Below, piece by piece: positions 8,847 to 19,200 of a stretch of 64,000 nucleotides of DNA. Where the stretch lies: positions 62,001 through 126,000 of the forward strand of contig NZ_JOFH01000027.1 of NCBI RefSeq assembly GCF_000721235.1, in the 5' to 3' direction. The stretch is from Streptomyces olivaceus (GTDB lineage: Bacteria; Actinomycetota; Actinomycetes; Streptomycetales; Streptomycetaceae). How positions within the stretch are numbered: position 1 is the first letter of the stretch; each line of letters starts with the position of its first letter. The position numbers were made by a program, and so were the translations under genes. Under the pieces are notes generated by a model. That model was not told the origin of the DNA. It was given only the letters and a program-made list of their open reading frames with translations, and made no database searches.

Positions 8847-9809
8847 TCACGGGTCCTCCGGCGCGTCCCGCGCCCAGCGGGCGGCCCCGATCAGGGGGGC
8901 CTCCTCGGGCAGCCGGGCCGGCAGCACGGGTACCACCGGTCCGCCGGACGCGCCCAGCCCGGTGGTGAGCGCGGGGTGGACCAGGTCCCACGACCGGGCC
9001 ACCGAGCCGCCGACGACCACCGCGGTGGCTTCGAAGCGGCCGAGCCACGGAGCCAGGGCCAGGCCGAGTGCGCCGAAGGCGTGGCGGAAGGCCTCCACCG
9101 CGGCGCTGTCGCCCTTCACCGCCCGTGCCGCCAGCTCGCGGACGTCGGGCAGGTGCCCGTCGGCAGCGGGGGAGAGGCGGGCGTAGTGGGACCGGATGCC
9201 CCGGCGGGAGACCGTGTCCTCCAGGGGCCGGCCGTGCACCGTCAGGCGGTGCGCGTACCCGTCGGGCGGGACGAGTGGGCCGGTGTGGACCGGACGGCCG
9301 GCGGACAGGAACGAGGAGCCGACGCCCGTACCCAGCGTCAGGCAGACCACGCGGTCGTGACCCGCCGCGGCACCGGAGCCGTACTCGCCGAGCGCGAACG
9401 CGTCGGCGTCGTTGAGGAAGCGCAACCGCTCCGCGCGGCCGCCCAGCCGCGCGCGCAGGCCCGCCCCGACGTCGACGCCGGACAGGGACTCGAACTTCCC
9501 CACGCCGGAGAAGCGGCCGACTCCGGTGGCGTAGTCGAAGGGGCCGGGCATCGCCACGCCCCAGCGTGTGTCGTGCCCGTCCGGCAGCGCGAGGGCGGCC
9601 CGGGCGATGGCGTCGAGGACGGCGTCGGCCGCCGCGTGCGCGTCCAGGGGCTCGCGGATCACCGCGGCGGGGACGGCGCGGCCGCCGACCGGGTCCACCA
9701 GCGCGGCGGTGACGTGCGTACCGCCGACGTCGAGCACCGGCACGGGCGCGACCGGGGCGGCGGGCACGACCCGGCCACTGGCGGGCACGACCCGGCCACC
9801 GGCGGTCAC
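8847..9809 (-). CDS. ROK-family sugar kinase, probable mannokinase
   Basis: ATP-dependent phosphorylation of a hexose, by context mannose to mannose-6-phosphate for the PMI encoded next to it. The 320-residue chain has the ROK phosphate-1 motif (LDVGGTHVTAALVD, about residues 26-39), a sugar-binding FLNDADAFALGEY segment with the catalytic Asp, and an adenosine-side LTLGTGVGSSFL motif. The usual ROK zinc motif (CxCGxxGCxE) is absent: its place is taken by GYAHRLTVHGRPLEDTVSRRG. The start overlaps the PMI stop by four bases, implying translational coupling. The first 20 residues contain a short GRVVPA repeat. Glucokinase activity is an alternative. Confidence 0.82.
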   Translation of the reverse strand: MTAGGRVVPASGRVVPAAPVAPVPVLDVGGTHVTAALVDPVGGRAVPAAVIREPLDAHAAADAVLDAIARAALALPDGHDTRWGVAMPGPFDYATGVGRFSGVGKFESLSGVDVGAGLRARLGGRAERLRFLNDADAFALGEYGSGAAAGHDRVVCLTLGTGVGSSFLSAGRPVHTGPLVPPDGYAHRLTVHGRPLEDTVSRRGIRSHYARLSPAADGHLPDVRELAARAVKGDSAAVEAFRHAFGALGLALAPWLGRFEATAVVVGGSVARSWDLVHPALTTGLGASGGPVVPVLPARLPEEAPLIGAARWARDAPEDP

Positions 9810-11524
9810 GGCTCGACCACCAGCGCCTTCACGATCCGCACCTCTTCGCCGCCCACCGCGCGGACGCGGTACGCGCCGACCGCGGCGGGGACGGTGAGGG
9901 TCTCCGCGAAGGCCAGTGTGTGCGTGCGGCCGTCGTCCGTCTCGATCACCGCGCCCTCGCCCGCGGCGACGTTGAGGATGTGGAAGCGGCCCGCGGTGTC
10001 GTCCCCGATCTCCGCGTCCGGCGCGACGACGAGGCGGTGCACGGCGTAGAACATCTCGGGCAGCGCGCCGACGACCTCCTCGCGCCAGCCCTCCCCGGCG
10101 CGCAGCGTACGCGGCTGCTGCACGAGGTCCTTCATGACGTCCGCCCCGCGCCGCTCCGTGTCCAGGTTGGCGAAGCCGTGCCGGTGGGGCAGGGGCCGGG
10201 AGGCTCCACGGGCGTCCTTGCGCAGCCAGTCGTACAGCCGCAGCGAGTAGAGGTACGGGGTCGCGCTCACCTCGAGGACCAGGTTGCCCGCGCCGGAGGC
10301 GTGCGGTGTGCCGGCCGGGATCATGAACAGCTGGCCGACCGTGGCCGGGTGGGACTGGACGTGGTCCTCGACCGGGACCGGCGTGCCGTGGGCGATGGAG
10401 TCCTCGACCTGGCTGCGCAGGGCCTCGACGTCGGCCTGTTCGGTAAGGCCGAGCAGCACCCGGGCGCCGTCCTCGGCGGCCGTGACGTAGTACGTCTCGT
10501 GCTGGGTGTACGGCCAGCCGAACACCTCCCGCATGTACTGCTCCCGCGGGTGCAGGTGCAGGGAGAGGTTGCCGCCGCCCACGGTGTCGAGGTAGTCGAA
10601 CCGGATCGGGAAGGACGTACCGAACCTGCGGTGCGCGTCCTCACCGAGCATCTCCCGGGGGTGCAGGACGCACAGGAGCTGGAAGGGCAGCTCGACCCGG
10701 GGGCCGTCCTTCTCGCCGACCAGGACGCCGGCCTCGGGCGCGATCAGCTCGTAGCCGAGGGCGGTGTTGCCGGCCCGCGGGGTGAAGCCGAGCTCGCTCG
10801 CCGCCCACTGGCCGCCCCACGGGGTCGAGTTGAAGTACGGCCGGGTGCGCACCGGGCCCCGGGCCAGGTGGGCCAGGGTGCCGCGCAGCGCGGCGCCGTC
10901 GAGGGAGGCGGGGCGGGCGGTGTCCTGTACGTCGATCCACCGGTCGACCCGTCCCGCGATCGCGTCGCGGTGCCGGTCGAGGACCGGCCAGTCGGTGTAG
11001 AACAGGCGCACCAGGTCGCCGGGTTCGCCGGGGCGCCCCAGGTTGGCGCCGATCGGCAGCTCGCCCTTCGCCACGGCCGCCTCGGCGTACCGCTTGGGCA
11101 GGTCCGCGTACCAGAGCACGTCCGGCCCGCACAGCGCGGCACCCGGCCCGAACACCACGGTCACCCCGTCGCGCCCGGGCCGTCCGGGCCGCGGAACGGC
11201 GTCGAAGAGGTCCGCGACCTCGCCCCGCGACAGGGGGGTGAAGAACGGGTCGTCGGCCGGGACGGGCGCGGCGGCCACCCGCTCGTCGGCCGCCGCCGCG
11301 TAGTGGTCGCGGACGTCGAGCAGGTCCGCGACCCGGCCCGCGGAGCGCACGGCGTCCGCGACGCCGTCGGCCAGCGCGGTCCAGTCGAGGGCCGCCGGGC
11401 CGTCCACCGCGAGGACGAGGGGGCCGAGCGGCAGATCCGCGGCCGGGACCGACCAGCCCCCGGCCACCTCCCCGGCGACCGGCCGGTAGCTGGGCAGGGG
11501 GTCGTACGAACGAGACGCGGGCAC
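9806..11524 (-). CDS. manA: class I mannose-6-phosphate isomerase with N-terminal extension
   Basis: Interconverts mannose-6-phosphate and fructose-6-phosphate. Residues 240-430 carry the cupin-type PMI features: FTPRAGNTALGYELI, the zinc-ligand stretch SLHLHPREQYMREVFG (321-336), QHETYYV (341-347) and MIPAGTPHASG (401-411). At 572 residues it is far longer than simple ManA (about 390). The first 220 or so residues (LGPLVLAVDGPAALDW..., VTVVFGPGAALCG..., LWYADLPKRYAEA) are not PMI-like and faintly resemble a degenerate nucleoside-kinase fold. It heads the left arm of the locus and is followed, with a 4-base overlap, by the ROK kinase. The symbol is given by function; substrate certainty is moderate. 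Confidence 0.82.
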   Translation of the reverse strand: MPASRSYDPLPSYRPVAGEVAGGWSVPAADLPLGPLVLAVDGPAALDWTALADGVADAVRSAGRVADLLDVRDHYAAAADERVAAAPVPADDPFFTPLSRGEVADLFDAVPRPGRPGRDGVTVVFGPGAALCGPDVLWYADLPKRYAEAAVAKGELPIGANLGRPGEPGDLVRLFYTDWPVLDRHRDAIAGRVDRWIDVQDTARPASLDGAALRGTLAHLARGPVRTRPYFNSTPWGGQWAASELGFTPRAGNTALGYELIAPEAGVLVGEKDGPRVELPFQLLCVLHPREMLGEDAHRRFGTSFPIRFDYLDTVGGGNLSLHLHPREQYMREVFGWPYTQHETYYVTAAEDGARVLLGLTEQADVEALRSQVEDSIAHGTPVPVEDHVQSHPATVGQLFMIPAGTPHASGAGNLVLEVSATPYLYSLRLYDWLRKDARGASRPLPHRHGFANLDTERRGADVMKDLVQQPRTLRAGEGWREEVVGALPEMFYAVHRLVVAPDAEIGDDTAGRFHILNVAAGEGAVIETDDGRTHTLAFAETLTVPAAVGAYRVRAVGGEEVRIVKALVVEP

Positions 11525-11549
11525 ATCTGCTCCTTACTCGGCTCCACGA

Positions 11550-11572
11550 TGCGCGTTAACGATAACAGCGCA
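11550..11572. promoter_or_regulatory. candidate LacI operator in the divergent mannan promoter region
   Basis: An imperfect palindrome with outer arms TGCGC and GCGCA around a GTTAAC core, about 25 bases upstream of the PMI start. The core CGTTAAC recurs at 11707-11713, in front of the ABC-transporter genes. LacI-family repressors bind about 18-20 bp palindromes of this kind, and the only LacI gene in the window lies in this locus. The rest of the 292-base region (11525-11816) shows a TTGACC (11627-11632) but no convincing paired -10. Confidence 0.4.
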
Positions 11573-11816
11573 TGGCCGAAGATGTCCATGGCCGCTTCGG
11601 GTGCTTGTTGAGGCGCCTATGCCTGGTTGACCTGCCCATATATCGAACTCCGTCACTCGCCCGGATACTTTTCCGCGTGCAACCCTTGCTACCACTGGAA
11701 TGGTGTCGTTAACCTCCACGCAACACGTACCGGGCAGCTCCGGCGTTTCTTCGGCGTCGCACGCCCTGTGCTTCACATCCGGCCATGCAGGTGGCCCGAT
11801 TCCGTGAAGGTGATCA

Positions 11817-13130
11817 ATGTCAGCATCGGGCAGGACCAGCAGCGCGGCCGTGCCGCTTGCTCGGCGCCGCTTCCTTGCCGGGGTGGCCGCCGGTGCGGCC
11901 GTCCTGACGGCGGGCGGCTGCGCGCGGGGAGCGAGTACGTCCGCGCAGCCGGGGACCACGAGCATTTCCAACGACAACGCCACCTGGGACGACGGCTACC
12001 GCTCGGCCGGCCGCGAGCTGAAGAAGATCACCGGTTACGAACTCAGGCCGCTGTCGAACCCCTCGGTCACCTCGTACCAGCAGGTCGTGCAGATGACCCT
12101 GCAGACCTCGAAGTCGACCGACCTCGTCAAGTGGGCGTCCGGCTACCAGCTCAAGCGGCTGGCGCGGGCCGGCGGGCTCACCGACCTCACGCGGGTCTTC
12201 AAGGGGTACGCGGCCAAGGGGTGGGTGCGCGGTTCGTCGTGGGACGCGGTCTCCTACCGGGACAAGGCGTACGGGATCCCGCTGTACGAGTCGTACTACG
12301 TGCTCTTCTACAGCAAGCCGGTCTTCCGCAGGCTGGGCCTGTCCGTCCCGGACAGCTGGGACGCGCTGCTGCACTGCGCCGAGGTCCTCAAGCGCAACGG
12401 GATCACCCCGTTCCTCGCCAGCCAGGTGGGCGGCTGGCCCGCGATCGAGTGGTTCCAGGAGCTGGTCAGCAAGTCCGATCCCGGTTTCTACCAGCGGCTG
12501 GTGGACGGCGAGGCCTCCTACACCGACGCCCCGGCCCGCCGGGCGATGGACATCTGGCACGACTTCATGCGCAAGGGCTGGATGACGTCCCCCGACTTCG
12601 ACCAGGCGCGCGGCCCCGGCGCCCTGAAGGAGGGCACGGTGGGCATGTTCCTGCACGGCACCTGGCAGGCGTCCGGGATGTCCGCGGCGGGCATGAAGCC
12701 GGGCACCGACTACGGCGCCTTCATCCTCCCGACGGTGCGCCCCGCCACCGCCAAGAGCGTCATCGCCGAGTCGGGTGTCTTCGTCGTGCCCGGCCGCGCC
12801 TCCTCGCACGAGGCGGCGATGGCGAACGTGGGGGCCTGGCTCGACCCGTCCGTCCAGCGGGTGTGGAGCGACTTCCTGGAGGACAGCTCCGCCAACCCGA
12901 AGGTGCAGGCCGGCAACCCCGTGGTGGCCGGACTCCAGCGGGACGTCGCCCGCAACCGCCGGCAGGCACTGGTCCGCTACTGGGAGGCGAGCCCGCCCAG
13001 CCTCGTCCAGGGCAACAGCAACGACCTCGGCGGCTTCATGGCGGGGCAGACCTCTCCGGCCGCGACCCTGAAGCGGATGCAGGAGCGCGCACAAGACGAA
13101 TGGGCGGCCTGGAAGCGAGACGAAGCGTGA
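11817..13130 (+). CDS. ABC-transporter sugar-binding lipoprotein
   Basis: The extracellular receptor of a CUT1-type importer, 437 residues. The N-terminus combines a twin-arginine-like ARRRFLAG (residues 15-22) with a lipobox ending LTAGGC, so Cys35 would be lipidated and anchored outside the membrane. The mature part has the extracellular solute-binding type 1 pattern (YGIPLYESYYVLFYSKPVFRRLGL, then GTWQASGM). GAAGG before ATG 11817 supports the start. It is translationally coupled to the two permeases behind it. By context the ligand is an alpha-manno-oligosaccharide released by GH76. Confidence 0.88.
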   Translation: MSASGRTSSAAVPLARRRFLAGVAAGAAVLTAGGCARGASTSAQPGTTSISNDNATWDDGYRSAGRELKKITGYELRPLSNPSVTSYQQVVQMTLQTSKSTDLVKWASGYQLKRLARAGGLTDLTRVFKGYAAKGWVRGSSWDAVSYRDKAYGIPLYESYYVLFYSKPVFRRLGLSVPDSWDALLHCAEVLKRNGITPFLASQVGGWPAIEWFQELVSKSDPGFYQRLVDGEASYTDAPARRAMDIWHDFMRKGWMTSPDFDQARGPGALKEGTVGMFLHGTWQASGMSAAGMKPGTDYGAFILPTVRPATAKSVIAESGVFVVPGRASSHEAAMANVGAWLDPSVQRVWSDFLEDSSANPKVQAGNPVVAGLQRDVARNRRQALVRYWEASPPSLVQGNSNDLGGFMAGQTSPAATLKRMQERAQDEWAAWKRDEA

Positions 13131-14086
13131 GCACCTCCACCACCGACCGACGCCCGCCGACCGCGGCCGGCGGACCCGCCGGACCCCGGCGCCCGGCCCC
13201 GCGCCTCCCGCTCGGCCACGCGTGGCAGACCACGCGGGAGCGGTTGGCGGCCGGCGGCTTCATGGCCCCGGCGGTCCTTCTGGTCACGCTGTTCCTGCTG
13301 GCCCCGTTCGTGTGGACGGTCTACCGGAGCTTCTTCAGCGACACGCGGACGGCGCCGTTCAGCTGGTTCGACAACTACGCGCTGTTCGCCTCCGACCCGG
13401 CCCTGGCCCGCTCCATCCAGAACACCCTGATGTGGGTGGTGGGCACGGTCGCGCTGCCGTTCGTGCTCGGGCTCGCCATCGCCGTCATGACCAACGCCGG
13501 GCGCCTCTCCCGCCTCGCGCGGCTGTGCGTCGTCCTGCCCTACGCGCTGTCGGGGTCCGCGGTGGCGGTGGTGTGGAACTTCATGCTCACCACCGACGGC
13601 GCCGTCAACCAGGTCCTGACCACCGTCGGCCTCGACTCCGTGGCCCAGGGCTGGCTGCTGACCTGGCCCGGCAACACCGTCGTGATGATCCTCGCCAACG
13701 CCTGGCAGGCCACCGGCGTGGCCGTGATCCTCTTCCTGGTCGGGCTGCAGTCCATCCCGCCCGAGACACTGGAGGCCGGCTCCCTGGACGGGGCGAACGG
13801 CTGGCAGCAGTTCCGCCACATCGTCCTGCCCCAGCTCCGGCCGGTGTCGATCATCGTGATCGGCATGAGCCTGGTCAACGGCCTCAAGTCCTTCGACCTG
13901 ATCTGGGTGCTCACCCAGGGAGGCCCCGGGCGGGCCACCGAAACACTCGCCGTGTCCATGTACAACGAGACCTTCCTCGAACTCCGGCCCGGCGCCGGAG
14001 CGGCGATCGCGGTCGTCCTCACCGTGATCGTGCTGGCGGCCTCCTGGGTCTACCTGCGTCGTCAGCTCGACGTGAAAGGCGGATGA
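13127..14086 (+). CDS. ABC sugar permease, MalF-like subunit
   Basis: One of the two membrane subunits of the oligosaccharide importer, 319 residues with about six transmembrane helices after a 45-residue cytoplasmic N-terminus. The EAA loop that contacts the ATPase is visible as EAGSLDGANGWQQFRHIVLPQL (split by the usual G). GTG 13127 overlaps the stop of the binding-protein gene (GTGA), which fixes the start and implies coupled translation. No ATP-binding gene is present in the locus. Confidence 0.88.
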   Translation: MSTSTTDRRPPTAAGGPAGPRRPAPRLPLGHAWQTTRERLAAGGFMAPAVLLVTLFLLAPFVWTVYRSFFSDTRTAPFSWFDNYALFASDPALARSIQNTLMWVVGTVALPFVLGLAIAVMTNAGRLSRLARLCVVLPYALSGSAVAVVWNFMLTTDGAVNQVLTTVGLDSVAQGWLLTWPGNTVVMILANAWQATGVAVILFLVGLQSIPPETLEAGSLDGANGWQQFRHIVLPQLRPVSIIVIGMSLVNGLKSFDLIWVLTQGGPGRATETLAVSMYNETFLELRPGAGAAIAVVLTVIVLAASWVYLRRQLDVKGG

Positions 14087-14904
14087 CGATGTCACTCGGC
14101 CGCGTTCTGCGCAACGCCACCATCGCGGTACTCGCCGTGCTGTGGCTGATCCCCACCTGGCTGCTCGTCGTCAACGCGCTGGTACCGGCGGGCAGTTACT
14201 CCGGCAGCCCGCACTGGCTGCCCCAGGAGTTCGGACTGTTCGACAACATGTCCCAGGCCTGGGAGAGGGCCAACCTCGGCCCCGCGCTCGGCAACAGCCT
14301 CCTGTACGCCGTGGTCAGCGCCGCGGCCGCCGCGGTGATCGCCGGCTTCGCCGCCTTCGCCACGATCATCATGCCCGTCAAACGGCAGGCCCTGTGGTTC
14401 TGGGTGATCTACTCCGGCACCCTGCTGCCCCTCCAGGTGTTCCTCCGCCCCCTGTTCCTCTCCTACGCGCACACGTCGCTGTACGACACCCAGATCGGCC
14501 TCGTGCTCATCTACACGGCGATCGCGGTGCCGTTCGCGTTCTTCGTCATGCGCAACTACGCCCTGACGCTGCCGCGTGAGGTCGTGGAGGCCGCGCGGAT
14601 GGACGGCGCGACGTGGTGGCGGGTGTTCTGGCAGATCCACGTCCCGCTGACCCGGTCCGCCATGATCGCCGTGTTCGTCTTCCAGTTCGTGGCCGTCTGG
14701 AACGACCTGATGTTCGGCATCACCATGGTCACCAGCCGCAACATCCGGCCCGTCATGGCCGCCCTCGCCGACCTGCAGGGCAACTACTCCAACGTCGGGC
14801 CGCCCGTCGTCCTGGCCGGCGCCCTCCTGGTCTCGCTGCCGACGCTGGTGCTCTTCTTCTCCGCCCAGCGCTTCTTCGTCAGCAGCCTCAGGATCCACCG
14901 CTGA
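14083..14904 (+). CDS. ABC sugar permease, MalG-like subunit
   Basis: The second membrane subunit, 273 residues and about six transmembrane helices. Its EAA loop reads EAARMDGATWWRVFWQIHVPL. ATG 14083 overlaps the preceding TGA by four bases and GAAAGGCGG lies upstream. The C-terminus (RFFVSSLRIHR) is typical of the MalG family. It works with the MalF-like subunit and the lipoprotein. The energising ATPase is probably a shared MsiK-type subunit encoded elsewhere, as is known for many Streptomyces sugar importers. Confidence 0.88.
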   Translation: MTMSLGRVLRNATIAVLAVLWLIPTWLLVVNALVPAGSYSGSPHWLPQEFGLFDNMSQAWERANLGPALGNSLLYAVVSAAAAAVIAGFAAFATIIMPVKRQALWFWVIYSGTLLPLQVFLRPLFLSYAHTSLYDTQIGLVLIYTAIAVPFAFFVMRNYALTLPREVVEAARMDGATWWRVFWQIHVPLTRSAMIAVFVFQFVAVWNDLMFGITMVTSRNIRPVMAALADLQGNYSNVGPPVVLAGALLVSLPTLVLFFSAQRFFVSSLRIHR

Positions 14905-14948
14905 ACCACCTCTGCTCTCCCCTCCCGTCGTCGTGAAGGGCACCACCC

Positions 14949-16172
14949 ATGCTGAGATCGCTGCTCGTCCGTGCCACCACTCCGGTGATCTGCGCCGGAC
15001 TCCTCTGGACCGCCGCCCCCGCGCACGCCCAGAGCCCCGCGCACACCCAGCACCCCGCAGGGGCCCGCCCGGTCACCTCCGCCACCTGGGCCGAGCGCGC
15101 CACCGACACCTACCGCGTCCTGCAACAGCACCTGTACGAGGGCCCGGACCGGCACGGGCTCTACCTGGAGCACACCCCCCGGCAGGCCGGCGACCCGGAG
15201 CACTCCTTCCTGTGGCCGTTCCGCGAGGCCGCGCAGGCGGCCGTCGACATGCAGGCACTGCCCCGCACCGGACCCTCCTACCGGCGCGACGCGGCCGAGC
15301 GCTTCGACACCGCCGAGCTGTACTTCACCGGCGGCGACCGCCCCGGCTACGCCTCCTACCTGCCCGCCCCGCTGGGCACGGGCGGCGACATCTACTACGA
15401 CGACAACGCCGTGGTCGCCCTGAGCCAGCTCGACCAGTACGAGGCCACCGGCGACGCCCGCCTCCTGGAGCGGGCCGAGCAGGTCGTGCCCGTCGTCTCC
15501 CGGGCCTGGGACGACGACGCGACCAAGGCCTGCCCGGGCGGCATGGACTGGTACGACTCGCCGGACAACACCTTCCGGGCCACCAACGTCACCGCCCTCT
15601 CCGCCCAACTCGCCGCCCGCCTCTACGAGCACACCCGCGACCGCGATTACCTGGCCAAGGCGGAGCAGTGGTACGGCTGGGTGTACTCCTGCATGCGTGC
15701 GGCACCGGGCCTCTACAACAACGACCGGGGCGACGACGGCAGCACCAACGAGACCCTGTGGACCTACAACTCGGGTGCCATGATCGGCACGGCCACCGCG
15801 CTCTACCGGGGGACGGGCGACACCGGGTACCTGAAGAAGGCCCTGGAGGACGCCCGCGGCTCGCTGGCGTACTGGACGCAGGGGAGCAGGCTGCACGACC
15901 AGCCGGCCGTGTTCAACGCCTTCTACTTCAAGGACCTGCTCGACCTGGACGCGGTCCGCCACGACCCCGCCTATCTGAAGGCCATGTCCGCGTACGCGGA
16001 CAGCACGTACGACTCCAACCGGGACCCCGCCACCGGGCTGTTCCGCTTCCAGCCCTCCAACGGGGGCGACTACGACCCCGAGGCCCCGGCCGCGACCCTC
16101 AACCAGTCGGCCATGGTCCAGATCTTCGCCACCCTCGCCGACGCCACCCACCAGCGCAGGCAGCCTTCCTGA
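14949..16172 (+). CDS. secreted GH76 endo-alpha-1,6-mannanase-type hydrolase
   Basis: Cleaves the alpha-1,6-mannan backbone, for example of fungal cell walls, outside the cell. The 407-residue protein starts with a Sec signal (RSLLVRATTPVICAGLLW, cleavage near AHA-QS at residue 27). The catalytic double Asp of GH76 appears as GGDIYYDDNAVVALS (D151, D152), and the helical-barrel repeats continue with WTYNSGAMIGTATALYR. The length fits a single catalytic domain with no carbohydrate-binding module. It follows the permease genes by 44 bases and precedes GH38, so it belongs to the same transcript. Confidence 0.88.
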   Translation: MLRSLLVRATTPVICAGLLWTAAPAHAQSPAHTQHPAGARPVTSATWAERATDTYRVLQQHLYEGPDRHGLYLEHTPRQAGDPEHSFLWPFREAAQAAVDMQALPRTGPSYRRDAAERFDTAELYFTGGDRPGYASYLPAPLGTGGDIYYDDNAVVALSQLDQYEATGDARLLERAEQVVPVVSRAWDDDATKACPGGMDWYDSPDNTFRATNVTALSAQLAARLYEHTRDRDYLAKAEQWYGWVYSCMRAAPGLYNNDRGDDGSTNETLWTYNSGAMIGTATALYRGTGDTGYLKKALEDARGSLAYWTQGSRLHDQPAVFNAFYFKDLLDLDAVRHDPAYLKAMSAYADSTYDSNRDPATGLFRFQPSNGGDYDPEAPAATLNQSAMVQIFATLADATHQRRQPS

Positions 16173-16221
16173 CGCGGCGGACCGCACCACCGCACACCCA
16201 ACGCAAAGGACCTCACGCACC

Positions 16222-19200
16222 ATGCCCAAGCCACCGCTCACCCGGCCGTCCTGGTGGGACTCCGACATCGCGCGCGACCTGCTGAAGGAGCGCGTGGCCA
16301 CCACCGCCGGCCTCGGTGGCCTGCGGGTGCGCCTGTCGGGAGAGCCGCTGCTGCGCCACGACGGGAGGGGCGGCCTGCTGCAGTCCGTCCGGCTGCGGGT
16401 GAGCCGCCCCGACGGCGCACGGCCGGCGCCGCGCGTCACCACCGCCCGCGTCACCACCGGCGGCGGCACCCCCGTCCACAGCGAGATACTGCCGGGACCG
16501 GACGGCGACATCCGCCTGCTGGTTCCGGAGGTGGACGCCCCCACCCCCCTGCTGATCGAGCTGCCGGAACTGGAGGAAGGCACCCGGCTCCCCTTCGAGG
16601 CGCACCCGCAGCGCCACTGGACGCTGCACCTGGTCCAGCACTCCCACCTGGACATCGGCTACACCGACCCGCAGGGCCGGGTGATGGCGGAGAGCCGCGC
16701 CTACCTCGACTCCCTCCTCGAACTGTGCCGGGACACCGACGACTGGCCGGACCCCGCCCGGTTCCGCTGGGCCGTCGAGGGGTTCCACTCCTTCCAGGAC
16801 TGGCGGGCCAACCGGCCCGCCCGCCAGGTGGAGAACCTCCTCGACCGGGTCCGCGAGGGCCGAGTCGAGCTGACGGCCATGCCGTTCAACCTGCACACCG
16901 AGACCTGCTCCACCGACGAACTGCACGAACTGATGCGCCCGATGACCGAGCTGCGCGAGCGGCACGGCATCGACATCACCACCGCCATGCAGACGGACGT
17001 ACCCGGCCAGGTGGTGGGCCTGCCCGACGTCCTCACCGACCACGGCATCCGCTACCTCTCCGTGGCGCACAACTGGGCGGGCCGCGCCGTGCCCCACCTC
17101 GTGGGCGGCGAACACCTGCCCCGCCTGTTCCGCTGGCAGGCGCCGAGCGGCAACAGCGTCCTGGTCTGGCGCACGGACACCCCGCACGGCCTGGCCTACA
17201 TGGAGGGCTCGATCCTCGGCTTCGACGAGTCCTACGACCACGTCGACGACCTGCTGCCCGCCTATCTCAGCGCCCTGGCCCGCTTCCCCTACCCCCACCA
17301 GGGACGCGGCATCCCCGGCTTCCCCGCGCTCGACCTGCCCGACACCGCCGACCCCTACCCGTGGGACGTGCTGCACCTGCGGGTCCTCGGCAAGTTCGCG
17401 GACAACGGCCCGCCGCGCCGCATCATCTCCGACACGGTGCGCCGCTGGAACGAGCAGTGGGCGTACCCGCAGCTGCGGGCCTCCCGCAACCAGGACTTCT
17501 TCGAGGACGCGGAGAACCGCGTCGGGGACCGCCTGGAGACCTACCGGGGCGACTGGAGCGACTGGTGGGTCGACGGCGTCGGCGCCGGTGCCGTCCCGCT
17601 GGCCGCCACCCGGCGCGGGCAGGCGGCCCTCGCCGAGGCGCAGACCGTGGCCGGGTACGCCCACCTGATGGGCGTACCCGGCAGCACCGCCGTCACCGCG
17701 GGCGCGCCGGACGTCTACCGGTCCGCCTCCCTGTTCAACGAGCACACCTGGGGCGCCGGCGACCCCTGGACCCACGGCGAGCACGGCCACGGCTCCGGCG
17801 AGCAGCAGTGGCACTGGAAGTACTCCCAGGCCGTGCGCGCCCACGACGGCGCCGAGACGCTCCTGGACGCCGCCTCCGCCCTGCTCGGCGAGGCCTTCGC
17901 CCCGGCCGACGACGCGGCCGCCTCCTTCCACGTGGTGAACACGTGCAGCTGGCCGCGGACCGAGACGGCCCGGCTCTTCCTCCCGGAGAGCACCGTCGCG
18001 CTCGGCACCGCGGTCGAGGTCCGCGACGCCCGCACCGGAGCGGCCCTGCCGTTCCTGCCGGAGGCGCAGAGCAACGACCGCCACCGCGCGGCCGGCCGCT
18101 TCCTGAACGTGCCCGTCACGGACGTACCGGCCTGCGGGACCGTGCGCCTGGACGTCGTCACCGTCGCGGAACCGGCCGAGGCCCGCGGCGAGGAGGCGGC
18201 GGGGGCGCCCGCCGCGGCGGCCACCGTCCTGGAGAACGACCGCCTGCGCGTCACCGTCGACCTGCGCGAGGCGTGCGTCTCCTCGGTCGTCGACAAGGCC
18301 ACCGGCCGCGAGATGGTGCGCCAGGACGCCGTCGTCGGCCTCAACGGGTACGTGTACGACGAGTACGCCACGGCCGGCGCGTTCAACCACCAGTCCAGCA
18401 AGACGGTGGCCGACGGCTCCATGCACCTGCTCGCCTCCCGCAGCACCGCCCCGCCCGCGGCCCTCGTCGACCGCACCGCGGACGCCACCGGTCAGACGCT
18501 CGTCTACGAGTGCGCCCCGGCCGGCACCCGCCGGCTCCGCGTACGGCTGCACCTGCCGCACGGCGCGGCCCGCCTCGACATCGAGAACCGGATCGACAAG
18601 ACCGCGACCCTCACCAAGGAGAGCGCCTTCTTCGCCTTCCCCTTCGCCCTCGACCACCCCGTCGTGCACACGGAGGCCACGGGCGGCGTCCTGGGCACCG
18701 ACCGCGAGACCGTACCGGGCTCGGCCACCCACATGCGCGCGATCCGGCGCTGGATCGGCCTGAGCGACGGCACGCACCACGCCGCACTGGCGACGGCCGA
18801 CGCCCCGCTCGTCCAGCTCGGCGGGATCGCCATCCCCTACGTCCCCTACCCGCAGTCCCTGCCGCAGGATGAGCCGGCGACCGTCTTCTCCTGGGTGCAC
18901 AACAACATCTGGGACACCAACTTCCCCGCCCAGCAGGGGTTCGACCACGTCTTCCGCTACAGCGTCGGCTTCGCCGCGGGCGAGGAGGACGTCGCCGTCC
19001 ACGCCCAGCGCGTCGCCGCCGTCACCAGCCACCCCCTGGTGCCGGTACGCGCCCGCGCCGCAGCCGGTGCGCGGCCGACGGCGCAGACCCGGTTCCTGAC
19101 GCTGGACGACCCCCGGGTCCGCCTCGTCGGGGTCACCGTCCCCGGCGACGGGCAACTCCTGGTGCGGCTGCAGTCGGTGGCGGACACCCCCGTCACCTGC

